A DNA stretch of 64,000 nucleotides from positions 23,245,282-23,309,281 of the forward strand of contig CM070615.1 in assembly GCA_036346395.1 (NCBI GenBank). Reading direction: 5' to 3'. A program made the position numbers and the translations under genes. Shown piece after piece: positions 21,376 through 33,836 of this stretch. Numbering within the stretch: the stretch's first letter is position 1; the number at the start of each line of letters is the position of its first letter. The notes beneath the pieces are model-generated. The model was not told where the DNA came from and did no database searches. It saw only the letters and a list, made by a program, of their open reading frames with translations. The stretch is from Hsuehochloa calcarea. Lineage: Eukaryota > Streptophyta > Magnoliopsida > Poales > Poaceae.

Positions 21376-23874
21376 CGTCATGACTGATCGATTTTGTTCC
21401 AATCAACCTTTTTCGGATTCCACAAAGACGCGCATGTATCGTAGATGTATTTGGGTTATTTTATTCGTGCATGTTGGCGTTTATAATGTATGTAACCAAA
21501 CCCCGCACACCTTGTATTTTTCAATTAAATTACGAAATCTTTTGAACTTACATTTATTTTTCTCAAATATTTGGATTGTTAAATATTGTGTAATCTTTTC
21601 ACTAAGGAATCGGTTCCACGAACAATCCAATCTGGACAACATCGCGCATGGCAACCCTAAACCCAAATATTTTGTCCATTCTCTACTTCACATTACATTT
21701 TTTTCTCCAATTTTGCATTTCGAGCTACGCGGACATTTCGACGAATTACCAAAATTTTAAAACAAAATTAAAAAAATTCTATTACACATAAATAAAAAAC
21801 GATAGAGTCCTCCTATCGCCAGTTCAATTGTCGACATGACTCTTGTCACTAATTCAAATGGTGAAAGACTCATGTCGTCAATTGATAGGACCTCCTACTG
21901 TTCCCAAATGCGACTGACACCTAGTTTTGTAAATGAAAAATCACTATTTATTTTTATAATTATATTTTAAAATAGTATTATTAAAAAAATTCGCGGCTAC
22001 AAACTATTTTTTGTTTCTCAAAAAATAATAATAACAACAACAATCTGCGGACGCAATATGGGGAGTGAGAGGACGCGCGCGAGAAAGCGAAAGGGAAAGT
22101 GTTGGGGTGGCTGTAGACGCGGGCCCCGCGTTGCTCCCCCCGCCTCGGGCAGCCGCTGCCTTCCTGGGCCCACGTGCTGCTGCCTTCCTGGGCCCACGCG
22201 GCGGCGCCTGACCCCGTGGTCCCACCGTCCTCACCCGGAAAGGCCGAGGCCGCGGCCTCCGCCTCCGCCTGTCTAGTCTCTCCTCCGCGCGGTCGGACCT
22301 GACCTGGCGGACGTGAGCCGGAATCGACCGATCGCCGAGGAGCAGGGGCCTTCGCTGTTGCTCTGTTCGGCGCGCGGTCCCGCCGCTGTGCCACGTGGAA
22401 CGTGATGGCGGTGGGACGCGCCGTGGTTCCCACGTAACTTTTTTTTGGGTGATCACTGATCAGTGGCGTGGTGTGATGTCATGTGTGCGCTGTGCTAGTG
22501 CTCCACCGCGTCCGTTTTGCTGACGAACGCTTAAGCCCCGTTTCCCCGGGCCAAAAGCTAGCCTCGTTTGAACCGAAGCGCGAGAATTTACACGGGAATT
22601 AAACTGTACTGTATAAGGTTGTATTGTATTCTTGCCATCTTAAAAGACACTGAGTTATTCCTCTCTTTTTTTCTGTCACGACGGCTGGTGCATTGTTCAT
22701 GGTTAATTGCTACACTCTTAGGTCTTAGATGCTGTTTTAGTTCGATGTATGCATACATAATAATGAAATCAACATGGTATTCGGCGTAAAAAAATGCTAG
22801 ATATGAAAAAAAAAACAAAATATGCGGGTTGAGTCCAAGATGAGAACGCGCACAAATCTTGAGCAATTCTTCGGTTGAAAGGTGCACGAGCAATATCCAC
22901 GAACGGTGATCAGTCGTTGTAATCTTAGTAAGCCTAATTTAATATTAGTATCCATGGAGCATGAGTATCCGATATTCCGAATAAAATATCCATGCAACCG
23001 TGTGATAGCGATCCAGCAAGGAGAGAGAGGGAGAGAGAGGGGTAGAGCGCGCGCGGGGACGATTGGAGAGGAGGATGACGTGGGGATCCGTGATGGGGCG
23101 GTGGGCCACGCCGGGACATGTAGGCGCCCGAGGCGCGGGCGCCATAATTTGGGCGTTGAACCGGACGAACGAGGAAGGAGTTAACAACAGTACCCGCGTC
23201 CTGACTTCTGACTGCTCCTGCCGCCGCTGACGCGTGGGGCCACGGTGGCCGGAAGAGGCCGATGGGCACAGAGAGGCTGCGGGTGGAGCCTGCACGTGAA
23301 CCACGGGCTGTTTTCTTTTGCCGAGGGCCGTGTGCCCATGCGTTTTTTTTGTTCCTTTCTAATGTAATAATAACATCCGTGTTTCATTTACAGATTAAGC
23401 TTAAGTTTAGCAGTGTAGTGGACTACGCTAATCTCGTTGGGTGCAACTACCTAAAGATATTTTCGTGTCTGGCTAGTTATTCTCTCCTCTAACCGCTGGA
23501 TCAATGTGAGCAAAGAGCGACACATCGGCTAAATTAGCATGTTTTTTTAATCTATTATAAAAGAGTACCATGACAACCACCTGTTGTTTTCCTAGTGCGC
23601 GGAAGCTCACCTACCGTATTCCAAACCCGTAGCATAAACGTGCCTGCCTGCAGGCAGTACTGCCGTGGACTGAGAGCATGGCAGCTGGCTTGCCAAACCT
23701 GGAGTGCGGTAGGGGATACTTGTCGCTTGCCTAGCCTACCGCGGTGCCAATTTTTCAGTTTGAACGCGAGGCTTCATTTGTTATTTCGTTTCAAAAAGAG
23801 GCTAAATGAGCAAAAAAAAAATCAATGAATGGTCTATCAAATGTGGTGATGGCTGTCGCAACCCAGAGTAGTAC
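21376..23874. other. Low-copy segment without recognisable gene
   Basis: 21376-21800 is AT-rich and non-conserved; the open frame 21344-21760 has no recognisable domain. 21811-21890 holds CGCCAGTTCAATTG-type inverted words like those at 5849-5925. 22056-22440 and 23000-23330 are GC- and CpG-rich with ACGTG words (for example GCCACGTGG at about 22390), as in grass promoters or 5' gene regions, but neither strand gives a convincing protein. 23345-23874 is AT-rich and featureless apart from a poly-A run near 23812. Confidence 0.4.
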
Positions 23875-24099
23875 TAGGGCCGTTCCTGGCATTTTAGAGG
23901 CCCTCGGGTGAGACAAAATAAGATGCCCTTTATTTTAATATAAACATATAATGCTACTTTTATATCAACGACAAAGCTATTCAGTACATCAAAAAGATGC
24001 AAACTACTCATAGAATAGAAAGCAATTTCTACTCATATAAAGCAATTTCTTCTAACATTTCTATATGCAAAGTCATTAACAATAGTATACACGTCAATG

Positions 24100-26550
24100 T
24101 GATCTAACATATCTTTTCAATGCATAAAGTGGCCAGACCATTCAACCTTACTTGTGATATTGATGACCTCAAATAGCTTTTCAATAACTTCAACTTTGAA
24201 AAGCTTCTTTCAGCTGATGCTACAGTCACAGGTACAATAAATAAGATTCAATAAGTAATTGAAACATTTGGGTAACAATCTACATCTCTAACAAACTAAA
24301 AAATCTAAATAGTAGACATTGTCACATCTGGCAAAGTTATTTGCAACACACTTAATTTAGAGAAAAGATTATCTAATTCAACATCAGATGAATCATTTTG
24401 CGAAAACATTTCTGCAAATTTCGTGCAACATTTTCTTAGCTCGATATCATCCAATGACTTCATGTTTTTTTGAGCTAAGTAAGAACCCAAAAATACCTTT
24501 AAACACTTTAAATTCCTCAAATCTATTTTTTATTGAAGCAATTGCCACATCCACTATGACTAAAAAGTAATTAGCTTCAAAAGCCTTCTTAGTTGGTAAA
24601 ATTACTTCATTGTGATCACTTTCATCAAATTGCTTTTTCCTAAGAACACGTTGTTTTACTGGAAATGATGGTTCTATATGCATATCAGATGCAAGGACTT
24701 TGGCAATATCCAAACTAGATGTGAATCCTTCATTTCTGTACTTATCAAAATACTACATTATACCTTCAATTTGTTGCAAGGCCGAGTTGATGCACATGGA
24801 TGGAGATTGTAACTTCTTGCTCACCATATTCACAGCAAATAGAATGTCATGCCAAATAATCATACCAAGTAAAAACTCAAAACTTCCAAGCACATCAAAT
24901 AATTTTTTTGCATCACTCTTTGATTTGGGGTCATCACAAGATTTACATAACTCCGACAAAGCTAATCTTAGTTGAGGAACTTGATATCTAATAGATTTAA
25001 CACTTTTGATTTGACTCTCCCAACGAGTATTAGACAATGGTTTCATAGTTAAACTTGGGATATGTTCAAGCAAAACCTTCCATCTTTTAGGAGAACTTGA
25101 AAATAATGCATATATGTGTTGCACAATTCCAAAAAATGAAACAACTTTACCACAAGAATTTGCCATATCACAAAGAATAAGATTAAGACTATGACAAGCA
25201 CATGGCATATACAAAGCTAAGACTATGACAAGCACATGGCATATACAAAGCTCTTGGATTCATATCAAGCAACCACTTTTGTACCACCTGGTGTTTTCCT
25301 TACATATTAGAACCATTCTCATAACTTCGACCCCTTACATCATCAATATTAAGACCAAAAAACAACATAGCATTAAGCAATTCATTGAAAATGTGTCATC
25401 CACTTTCAAGAACTCCAGAAAGAACTCTTCTACTTTAATTTTGTTATTTGACATATTAACATATCAAATAATTAAAGTAATTTGTTCTTGATGGTTCACA
25501 TCTGGAGTACAATCAAGGATTACCGAGAAATATTTGGCCTCTTTAACAATTTTTATGATAGAACTTTTAACACTACATGACAAAAGAGAAATAAACTCAT
25601 TTTGAATTTTAGGACTAAGATAATGGTGATGGATTTCATTATTTTGAATGCGTGTAAGATGATCTTGCATTACTAAGTCAAATTATGCAACCATTTCAAC
25701 ACATCCTAAGAAATTACCATTGTTGTCTTGGTAAAGTTTCTCGTTGGATCCTCGAAAAGCCTAATTACGTTTACTAAGATATTTCACAATGACAACTATT
25801 CTTACCAACACATGTCTCAAGCGCTCTTTCTGCTTTGTGATTTCTTGTTGCAAATCTTTGTCAATTGTTTGGTTTTTGTTCAACCTAATTCTTAATTCAT
25901 CCCAAGTGTTCATGCTAGTGATATGCACAACACTATTTTCATGTTCTTTGAGCCTCTCACTAAGTTGTTTCCAATCTCTATATCCATTAGATGCTAATGA
26001 ACTTTAGTGTCACTAGATTTGAAAAGCTTACATCAAAAGCAATACACCTTGTCAATGTACTTAGAATAGACCAACTATTTTCTGTCATGTACCTCTCCAT
26101 TGCTTAATTTTTTAGACTAATAATCATATGAAAAATGCCTAAAGCTATTATCCAATGCGAATACAATATTTTCTTCTCTTATAAGCCCCTTTTCCACTAA
26201 AATGTCCCTTGCTTTATTATCAAGATTATCCCAGTTTCTTGGATCATAAATATCCATAGTAAAAACTGGTTGTTTATCAACACTTAGAGTTTCAGTATTA
26301 GGTGAACTAGCTAGGTTTTCATGGCCACTCAAATTATTATAATCCTCATTGATATCATTATTCACATCTAAATCATCATTAGGTTGTTATGCAATACTAA
26401 CTATGGCCAATTCCTCATAATTCCTAGAAGGGCCGGTATTAATCCTAAAAAATTTGTCAATGGCTGCTTTCTACCATTCTATCAACTCATCTACTTGTTT
26501 CCTTTTTTTTTATTTTGTTCACTTCTAGATAAATACTTTCTAGACGACAT
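24100..26550 (-). pseudogene. hAT transposase, TTF/DUF4371/dimerisation type
   Basis: Starts at the ATG 26550-26548 (MSSRKYLSRSEQNKKK). 26280-26060 is a TTF-type zinc finger region (YDPRNWDNLDNKARDILVEK; IREENIVF; HFSYDY; KLSNGEVHDRK). 25670-25464 begins the DUF4371-like RNase H fold (QNEFISLLSCSVKSSIIKIV; AKYFSVILDCTPDVNHQEQI, a catalytic-type D). 25235-24753 continues (PCACHSLNLILCDMANSC; TRWESQIKSVKSIRYQ). The C-terminal dimerisation region is at 24240-24060 (PVTVASAERSFSK on the minus strand, then WSGHFMH). Proteins of this family resemble ZMYM1-like and other hAT-derived proteins. Stops after IEW, SIA and SYDY, frame changes, and a 34-bp duplication inactivate it. Confidence 0.9.
25185..25252 (-). 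repeat. 34-bp tandem duplication in hAT transposase
   Basis: AAGACTATGACAAGCACATG and the following 14 bases occur twice in direct contact (25185-25218 and 25219-25252). The unit encodes the conserved CxCHSLN-type stretch, and its length of 34 shifts the frame. The copies look identical, so the event is recent relative to the element. Confidence 0.9.
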
Positions 26551-27233
26551 CTTACCATACAGCGGTATAAAACTTGGTTTAGATAAGGAACAAAAGCACC
26601 TGCATTTTGATAATTTGATAGATACCAAAATAATGTCAAGAATAGTCTAGGGGAAACTTCAACCGTGCTATATGTGAAAAGGCCCTGAAATTAATTAAGT
26701 GCAATAGTGCATGATCTTTAGAAAATGAGTGCAAAACCATAACTTAAAGAGTCGAATCAACTAAATAAAATCATACCACGAACTGACAAGAATTTGCAAT
26801 TCCAATCCTCTTCTTTTTAACCCTCTGGTCCCTCTCTCAAACCTAATAGAAATCCTTATAACCAAAAGAAAATGTAGTTACAACTTACAATAAATCTTTG
26901 AATTTTGTTTTTGACTCAACCAAACATTGCTTTAGGAATCGACTCAACCAAACTCCCTCTTGCACAACAACAGAGTGTAGATTTTGTCTGGGCCCTAGGA
27001 GTGGTGGTATTTAATAGTGAATCAAGGATGGAGAAAATCATGAAAACGCACCATATACGCAACGGCTATATGAGTTGATTTTGAGTAGATCTGTTGCAAA
27101 TTGAAGGGATTGATGGTGAATTTGTTGGAAATCTATGAGATTTGGCTCTCCTCCTCCATTAATGGCGGTGATCTGGGGAAGAGGAGAAGAGGGGAAGGAA
27201 GACTGTGAGGCGTGAGGGAGGCGACGGCGTTGG

Positions 27234-28831
27234 TGTAATAACCCAAATTCCAATTTGAAAGTGTATTATTCGGGAGAGGGAAGTTAATCGAAAATTTAAG
27301 CTTTAGGGGGAGATCCTTGGAACATGGGCCTCCGGGCCAGGCTTAGGCAGCCTTGTGGTCGGCCCATTGGGCTAATTGAGGGGAGGCGCCTAGTTGGATG
27401 CACCCAAGCCCCACACCCTCCCTCAAACCCTAGCCCCAAACCACCTTTTTCCCATTCCCTATCCCTAGCAACCCGACCCTTGTACCTGGCCGAAATCCAC
27501 AGTTCCCCTCACTCTTGGTCACCCTCCTATTCTCCATCCCCATGGGTGCCTCCAACTCCCTCCTCAAGGAGAAGCCCTCCATTGCTGCCCTATTGGTGTT
27601 CTCCTGCAGCTGGCCGGCCATTAGGGGAGGAAGGGAGAAGGGAGAAGAGGGGGGGAAGGAGGAGAAGAAGGATCTACAGGTGGTGGTGAACGCCGGTGCT
27701 AGCTCGTTCCGCCTCTTTTCTTCCGTTTCACGGTGAAGGCAAGTGCAGATAGTAATGATGTGTTGCTTTGTTTCCTAATTGATGAGTGCCATGGTTAATG
27801 ATGATGCTTTGAGTTTGATATTGTTGATGAGCATCACTTTTCATGATGAGTTGATAGCATGCTTTACATTCTGCATCATAGCATTGGATCCCTGTGCCTT
27901 AAGGGCACAGGCCTTGAGAATGTTTTTCTTTGGATCCCCGTCATGCATTAGACGGGCCTGGTCCCCACACTCGTGGAGTGTGGGCTTTGGATCCCTGTGC
28001 CTAGAGGGCACAGGCCTAGAGTATGTATCGACGGATACACTACTCGGCATTACCGGTAATTGCTAAGAAGTGAAGAATATGCATTCATGACATATCATTG
28101 CATTTCTGTATAAGATGTGGATTGGTCTATTTGGCTTATGTTGATGTTGTTCATGGTGAGATTGTTGATTTTCCGTGTCCACATATGAGGCTATGTTTAC
28201 TTACTATTGCTCTTTGCTGAGTCGTAGACTCACTCTTGTTGTGTTGTGCTTTCTAGGTACCTCTCGACGCAGCGGCATGTATGGGGAGGGGTAGTCATGG
28301 TGCACTTCACACATTTATAACCACAACGAATGACCTAGTTCAATTATCCAAATTCTCGAATTGATGTTTCCTTTAGGTGGATGTTTTTGTGACCATCCTT
28401 CGTGGTGGATGATTTTTGACTGCATTCATGGATGATCCTTTTAGGTCTTAAATCCTTCGTTCTAAGTTCATGTAATTCCATTACGATGTTTGAATTGGGA
28501 CACTTACACTTTCGTGATAGTTGTTCGTTATCTAAATGAGTTTAGTATGGGTGGACTGCTTGAACTTAGTTGCTAAAGTGAGGACCCCTTAGATTGACTT
28601 ATGCTCAATTGATAAGTGAATTGCTTTCATTGAGAAATTAGAGACGGCCATAGGATTGATTTTTTATAGCTTGTTGTCTTTCATGATTGGATGCTTGGGT
28701 GATGGCTTAATCATTGATGTCGATGATTAATATTTATCTTTCTTCATGTTATGGTTGAACTTATTACGAATTGTTGTAGAATGTTAGCCCTTTTAGGTAA
28801 CATCCTGGCTTCCACATAGGCAGGTGTTACG
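27234..28831 (+). repeat. 5' LTR of the gypsy element
   Basis: Starts TGTAATAACCCAAATTCC and ends GTGTTACG. Compared by eye with the 3' LTR, 700-bp stretches (for example 28030-28760) show only a few substitutions, while short indels cluster in GC-rich words at 27320-27730. Contains the palindromic block GGGCACAGGCC repeated at 27903-28018. Confidence 0.93.
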
Positions 28832-28846
28832 ATTAATATCGAGCGG
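28832..28846 (+). promoter_or_regulatory. Degraded primer-binding site of the gypsy element
   Basis: After the 5' LTR the sequence is ATTAATATCGAGCGG. It resembles an initiator tRNA-Met site but with AA where GG is expected. Two adjacent G-to-A changes would weaken primer pairing. Confidence 0.6.
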
Positions 28847-29007
28847 GCTTTAGGTCCGTGGTAATTGAATATTAAATTGACACACTTATGCCTGATGGGT
28901 GGGATTCGGTAATCCATTGCATCTGCGTTTTTGATGGAAAGATACATTATATTGAATTGCTATTGCTTCTATCCTATAATAGTGCTTGTCTTTGTTACTT
29001 GAGCTAA

Positions 29008-30060
29008 GTGGCTAGCTTTATTTTCTTTGTTGTTCGCTATGGCGAGAGGCGAGGCGTGGCGCGTGGCCGTGGTCGTGGACATGGTTCGGCTGCGCCTTCA
29101 GTCCCGACTGTTGAGGTTGCTGGTGATGCGAGTGAGGAGGTTGCCTCAGCTGCTCAACCAGCTGCCAATGCTCAGGCTCAGGCTGCGTCTGCTGCTTTAC
29201 TTCATGACCTTGAGAGAGGTTCAAGAGCTCCGTCGGCAGTGCAGCGGCTCCTCTGCTTTGTAAATGCACTGCTTTGTGGGTCCGAGTCTTGTTCGGCCCA
29301 CCGAGGCCGGATGAGTCTTAGAGAGTGGATGTCTCTTCGGCTCGACCCCTTTGATGGAACAGGCACTCCGGTCCAGCCACGATTAGCTCGATACATGGAG
29401 AAACAGCCGGTGCGCTAGAGATGACTTCGCGAAGCGCGCGCTTGTGGCCTTCGGCTAAAAGGCCAAGCAGATATTTGGTGGGAAGGGGTTCTAGCGGCTA
29501 GGGCCCCAGCTCATGGACCGATCACTTGGGAGGATTTCTTGGGGCAATTCGAGCTAAGTTCTATCTGATTCTTTCCTTGAGAGGATGGAGAATTCCTTGT
29601 TGACCTTTGTTCAGGGAAAGTTGGTATGAGCGGATTATGAGGTGAGTTCAACAATCTGTCCGCTTGTGCGGTGTGGTAGGTAATGGCCGTGAGAAGGCAA
29701 AGAGGTTCGGAGGACTTAACTCGATTACGCCATGTCTTAGGGGCGAGCAATTGCTTGACTTCAACTCTGTGGTCGATCAGGCCAAGGGTATGGAGTTGGA
29801 GAGAGAGCTCACTAGAGAGAGGCAAACCTCTAGTGGCTTTACACCGTCTGGTGGTTCTGGCGGTGCTCAAAAGAGGAGCTTCAGTGGCGGGGGTGGGTCT
29901 TCACAGAGACCTACTCCCAAGAAGTTTCAGGGAGGCCATCGTCCTCGCCTTGATTCGGCTTGGTCCCGAGGCGGTCGTTCCTTGAGATCGCGCAGCTTCT
30001 TGACTTGGCTTTTTGCGACTGTCGGGGCAAGGCATGATTTGCTTCAAGTGCGGTGAGGGT
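29008..30060 (+). pseudogene. Gypsy gag, frameshifted
   Basis: The likely start ATG is at 29039, but the conserved frame runs in 29008-29418 (RGVARGRGRGHGS; an Ala-rich linker; MSLREWMSLRLDPFDGTGTP). This implies one base lost right after the start. Capsid homology continues in other frames (GLKGQADIWWEGVLAARAP at about 29455-29510; WEDFLGQFE at about 29530). 29770-29990 encodes DFNSVVDQAKGMELERELTR and a Gly/Ser-rich basic tail. The nucleocapsid zinc knuckle survives only as CFKCGE at about 30040, without the His and last Cys. Gag forms the particle and packages RNA. Confidence 0.85.
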
Positions 30061-33000
30061 CCCAGTGCTCCACGGGGTTCAGTTCATACTCTGGCTGCGG
30101 TTCCTACACCTCAGTACCCTCCAGGGTGGGTTCCTCCTGCGGTGTTTGCTCCTGCACCTCAGTACCCTCCAGGGTGGGTTCCTCCTGCGGTGTTTGCTCC
30201 TGCACCTCAGTACCCTCCAGGGTGGGTTCCTCCTGCAGCGTTCGCTCCTGCACCTCCTGTCGGGTTCTGCTGGACCCCTGCACCATCTGCACCACCTTCG
30301 TTCTCAACACCTGCGGCAGCCCCTGTTCACCCTTCGCAGAGTGTTGGTGCGTCTTCTGCTCCAACACCACTGGGAGTCTACGCCATGCCTACACCTGAGA
30401 CCGTGGGCCGTCCTGACGTGGTGACAGGTACCTTGCTAGTCGATTCCCACGAGGCTTTCGTTCTTTTCGATTCAGGGGCTACTTATTCTTTTGTGTCTCT
30501 TGAGTTTGCTAGAAAGGCGGGTTTAAGTGTGCAACTTATTTCCGAATCCGTTGTAGTCAGTTCTCCGGGGGGACTTATTTCTAGCTCTTCAGCATGTCCG
30601 GGCTGTTCTATCACTATCGATGACGAGAACTTCACTGCTAATCTTATGGTGATTCAGTTGTCACCTTTTGATGTCATCCTTGGTATGGACTGGTTATTTA
30701 GTTACCGTGCTAAGATTTGTTGCTTCTGGAAGACCGTGACTTTGCAAGCCCCATCCGGTGAAGAACTGGTGTTTCAGGGAAGTGCGCCACCTGATTCCCT
30801 TTTTGTCCTAGCCAGTTTGCTTCCTAGTCGTCGAACATCAACCATTGGGTTGCTTTGGTCTCTCAGCGCGAAGACAGATTATTCCCTGCGCATTGAGGAG
30901 ATTCCCGTGGTGTGCGAGTATCCTGATGTTTTCCCGGTGGAGCTACCTGGGATGCCTCCGAAACGGAATGTGGAATTCCGGATCGATCTTATTCCGGGAA
31001 CTCGGCCTATTTCAATGTCTCCATACCGTTTGGCCCGACCCTTCCAGGAGGAGTTGAAAAAGCAATTGGACGATTTGTTGTCCAAAGGTATGATTAGTGT
31101 GATGTTTCGCCGTGGGGAGCGCCTGTTCTATTCACAAAGAAGAAAGATGGCAGCTGGCGTATGTGTGTGGATTATCGAGCTCTTAATCAGGCGACAGTAA
31201 AGAATAAATATCCTTTACCCCGCATTGAGGATCTTTTTGATCAGCTGAAGGGAGCTCAAGTGTTCTCCAAGATTGACCTTCAGTCGGGTTACAATCAAAT
31301 TCGAGTTCGGGAACAAGATTTTGAGAAGGCGGCTTTCTCTACGAGTATGGTCATTTTGAGTATAAAGTTATGTCTTTTGGACTAACAAATGCTCTGCGAT
31401 TTTCATGGAAGCCATGAATTATCTTTGCCGGTATCTTGACGATTTCGTTGTGGTATTCATCGATGATATCTTGATCTATTCCAAGACGGAAGAGGATCAC
31501 GATCGGCATTTGAGGTTGGTTCTTGAGACTTTGAGAGAGAACCAATTCTATGCCAAGCTGAAGAAGTGTGAGTTCTGGATTTCTGAAGTTGGGTTTCTGG
31601 GCCATGTTATTAATCAAGATGGCATCTCGGTTGATCCTAGCAAGATCTCAACAGTGGTAGAATGGAAAAGGCCAACCAATGTCAAGGAAGTGAGGAGTTT
31701 TCTGGGTTTAGCTGGTTACTACCGGCGTTTTGTGGAGGGTTTCTCTATCATTGCTAAACCAATGTCTCAGTTGACACAGAAAGGTGTCAAATTTCATTGG
31801 TCGATCACGTGTGAGCACGGTTTTGTACCTTGAAGGATAAGTTGGTGACCGCTCCTATCCTTACTCTTCCTGAACCTGGGAAGCGTTTCACCATTTATTC
31901 AGATGCATCTCGAGTAGGGCTTGGTTGTGTGCTCATGCAGGATGGCAAGGTGATTGCTTATGCATCACGGCAGTTGAAGAAGCATGAGGAGAATTATCCT
32001 ACTCATGATTTAGAGCTTGCCGCATAGTTCTTGCTCTAAAGATCCGCGCCATTACTTGTATGGTGAATCTTGTGATATATTCACTAATCACAAGAGCTTG
32101 AAGTATATCTTTACCTGAAAGATTTGAATGCGAGGCAATGGAGGTGGTTAGAATTGATAAAGACTATGATCTCACCATTCAGTACCACCCCGGCAAAGCT
32201 AATGTTGTAGCGGATGCTTTGAGTCGCAAGGCGACACCTCCTACCCTCAGTTGTCTTATTGCAGATTTTGAGCGTATGGACATCTCTTTTTGCTTTGTGG
32301 AGTACCGCCCGATGAGACCCGTTTGCTTCTTGACTCAAACCATTCCGGATCGAGTGCGGGAAGCACAACAAAGATGATCGATGCTCAGTGGCGAGGACGC
32401 GCCTTGATGAGGGCAAGCAAGGTCATTTCACTTAGATGATTACGGTGCATTGCGTTTTAAAGGCCGCCTCTGTGCCACAAGGGGATCAAGTAAAGGATGA
32501 GATCCTAAAGGAAGCTCATCGTACTCCATATCTTGTACATCTGGCGAGACCAAGATGTACAAGGATCTCAAGAAGAGTTTACGTAGAAAAGAATGAAGGT
32601 TGATATCGCTCAATTTGTGGCATCTTGTGGAGTTTGTCAACGGGTCAAGGTGAGCATAAGCGACCAAAGGGTTTGTTGCAACCTTTGGATGTCCTGTTTG
32701 GCCAGTGGGATGACATCTCCATGGATTTTGTGATTGGATTACCTCGCACGCTTGTGAGGAAGGATGCTATTTGGGTTATAGTGGACCGGTTCAGCAAGTC
32801 GCACATTTCATCCCTATTCGTACAACCAATTGACAAGTGATTTGGCTCCTCTTTACGTCGCGAGAGGTAGTGCGGTACGCGGTGTGCCTAAGACTATTGT
32901 TTCGATCGAGATGCCAAGTTTGTCTCCAAGTTTTGGGAGAGTTTGCGAGTGCTTTGGGCACACAACTCGACTTAGCACCGCCTTCCACCCCCAAGCAGAT

Positions 33001-33720
33001 GGTCAATCTGGCGCACAATCGGACAATCGGAGGATATGCTCGGATGTTGTGTTATGTCTTGGAAGGGAGGTTGGGAAGACCACTTAGCTTTGGCGAGTTC
33101 GCCTATAACAACATTACCATGCTAGTATTCGAGTGCCCCATTTGAGGTCCTTTATGGCGAAGATGCGATCCCGTTGTGTTGGGATGCGCTTGGAGAGCGG
33201 GCGCTTTGGGTCCCGATTGGGTTCAAAGACAAGCGTGGCGAGTAGCGAGATTAGGAAGAATCATTGTTCGCTCAAAGCCGACAAAAGAGTTATGCCGATG
33301 TGAGAAGGCGGGATTTGGAGTTTGAAGTGGGGATCGAGTTCTTTTGAGAGTGTCGCCTACGGAGGCATAGTGCGTTTGGTACCAAAGGGAAGCTTAGCCC
33401 GAGGTACATTGGACCATTTCCAATCATGGCACGAATTGGGAAATTGGCTTATCGCTTGGACCTTCCCGAGTCCATGCGAGTGCATAATGTGTTTCATGTA
33501 TCAATGTTGAGAAAATATTTGAGGACCCGAGCATGTGATTCCATTGGAGCCGTTGACCATCGAGCAGGATTTTACTTTTGAGTCCCGGCCAGTGCAAATC
33601 CTGGAAAAGTCAGAGCGGGTTCTGAGGAACAAGATTTTGAAGTATGTAAAGGTTCGTTGGTCTCATCAATCTGAGAGAGAGGCTACTTGGGAGCTAGAGT
33701 CTCGCATCTTGTGAACAGAT
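30060..33720 (+). pseudogene. Gypsy pol: protease, RT, RNase H, integrase, chromodomain-like
   Basis: A Pro-rich linker with 48-bp repeats precedes the protease (FDSGATYSFVS; catalytic DSG at 30469-30477; VILGMDWL). RT runs 30905-31800 over three frames (YPDVFPVELPGMPPK; MCVDYRALNQATVKNKYPLP; VVVFIDDILIYS with the catalytic DD; FLGLAGYYRRFVEGF). RNase H is at 31830-32230 (IYSDASRVGLGCVLMQ; HPGKANVVADALSRK). Integrase is at 32480-33510 (WDDISMDFVIGLPRT; IWVIVDRFSKS; AFHPQADGQS) with the second acidic region disrupted. 33540-33715 encodes ILEKSERVLRN and KVRWSHQSEREATWELES, chromodomain-like. At least eight frame changes occur, mostly losses of one or two bases. Confidence 0.92.
30109..30252 (+). 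repeat. 48-bp x 3 coding repeat in gag-protease linker
   Basis: Units begin at 30109, 30157 and 30205 (CCTCAGTACCCTCCAGGGTG each) and encode PQYPPGWVPPAVFAPA three times. The 16-codon period keeps the frame, giving a Pro/Trp/Tyr-rich spacer between zinc knuckle and protease. Confidence 0.93.
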
Positions 33721-33823
33721 ATCATTTGTTTGCTTCGCACGTGTAAGTTTGTTGTTTCCAATTGATGGAATTTCTGCATTCTGTGATCCTTTTGTCGGTT
33801 AGAATTCGGGGTCGAATTCCATT

Positions 33824-33836
33824 AAGGGGGGTAGAA
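33824..33836 (+). promoter_or_regulatory. Polypurine tract of the gypsy element
   Basis: AAGGGGGGTAGAA lies directly before the 3' LTR start, where the plus-strand DNA primer is normally made. Confidence 0.85.

Noticed and set aside
21344..21760. 138-codon open frame
   Set aside because: No recognisable domain, AT-rich composition bias, no start or splice context.
21981..22456. Two overlapping 150-codon minus-strand frames in a GC-rich island
   Set aside because: Long chance frames are expected in CpG-rich DNA; composition is Arg/Ala/Pro-rich without a motif.
29511..29870. 119-codon minus-strand frame opposite gag
   Set aside because: It is antisense to recognisable gag blocks and has no motif.
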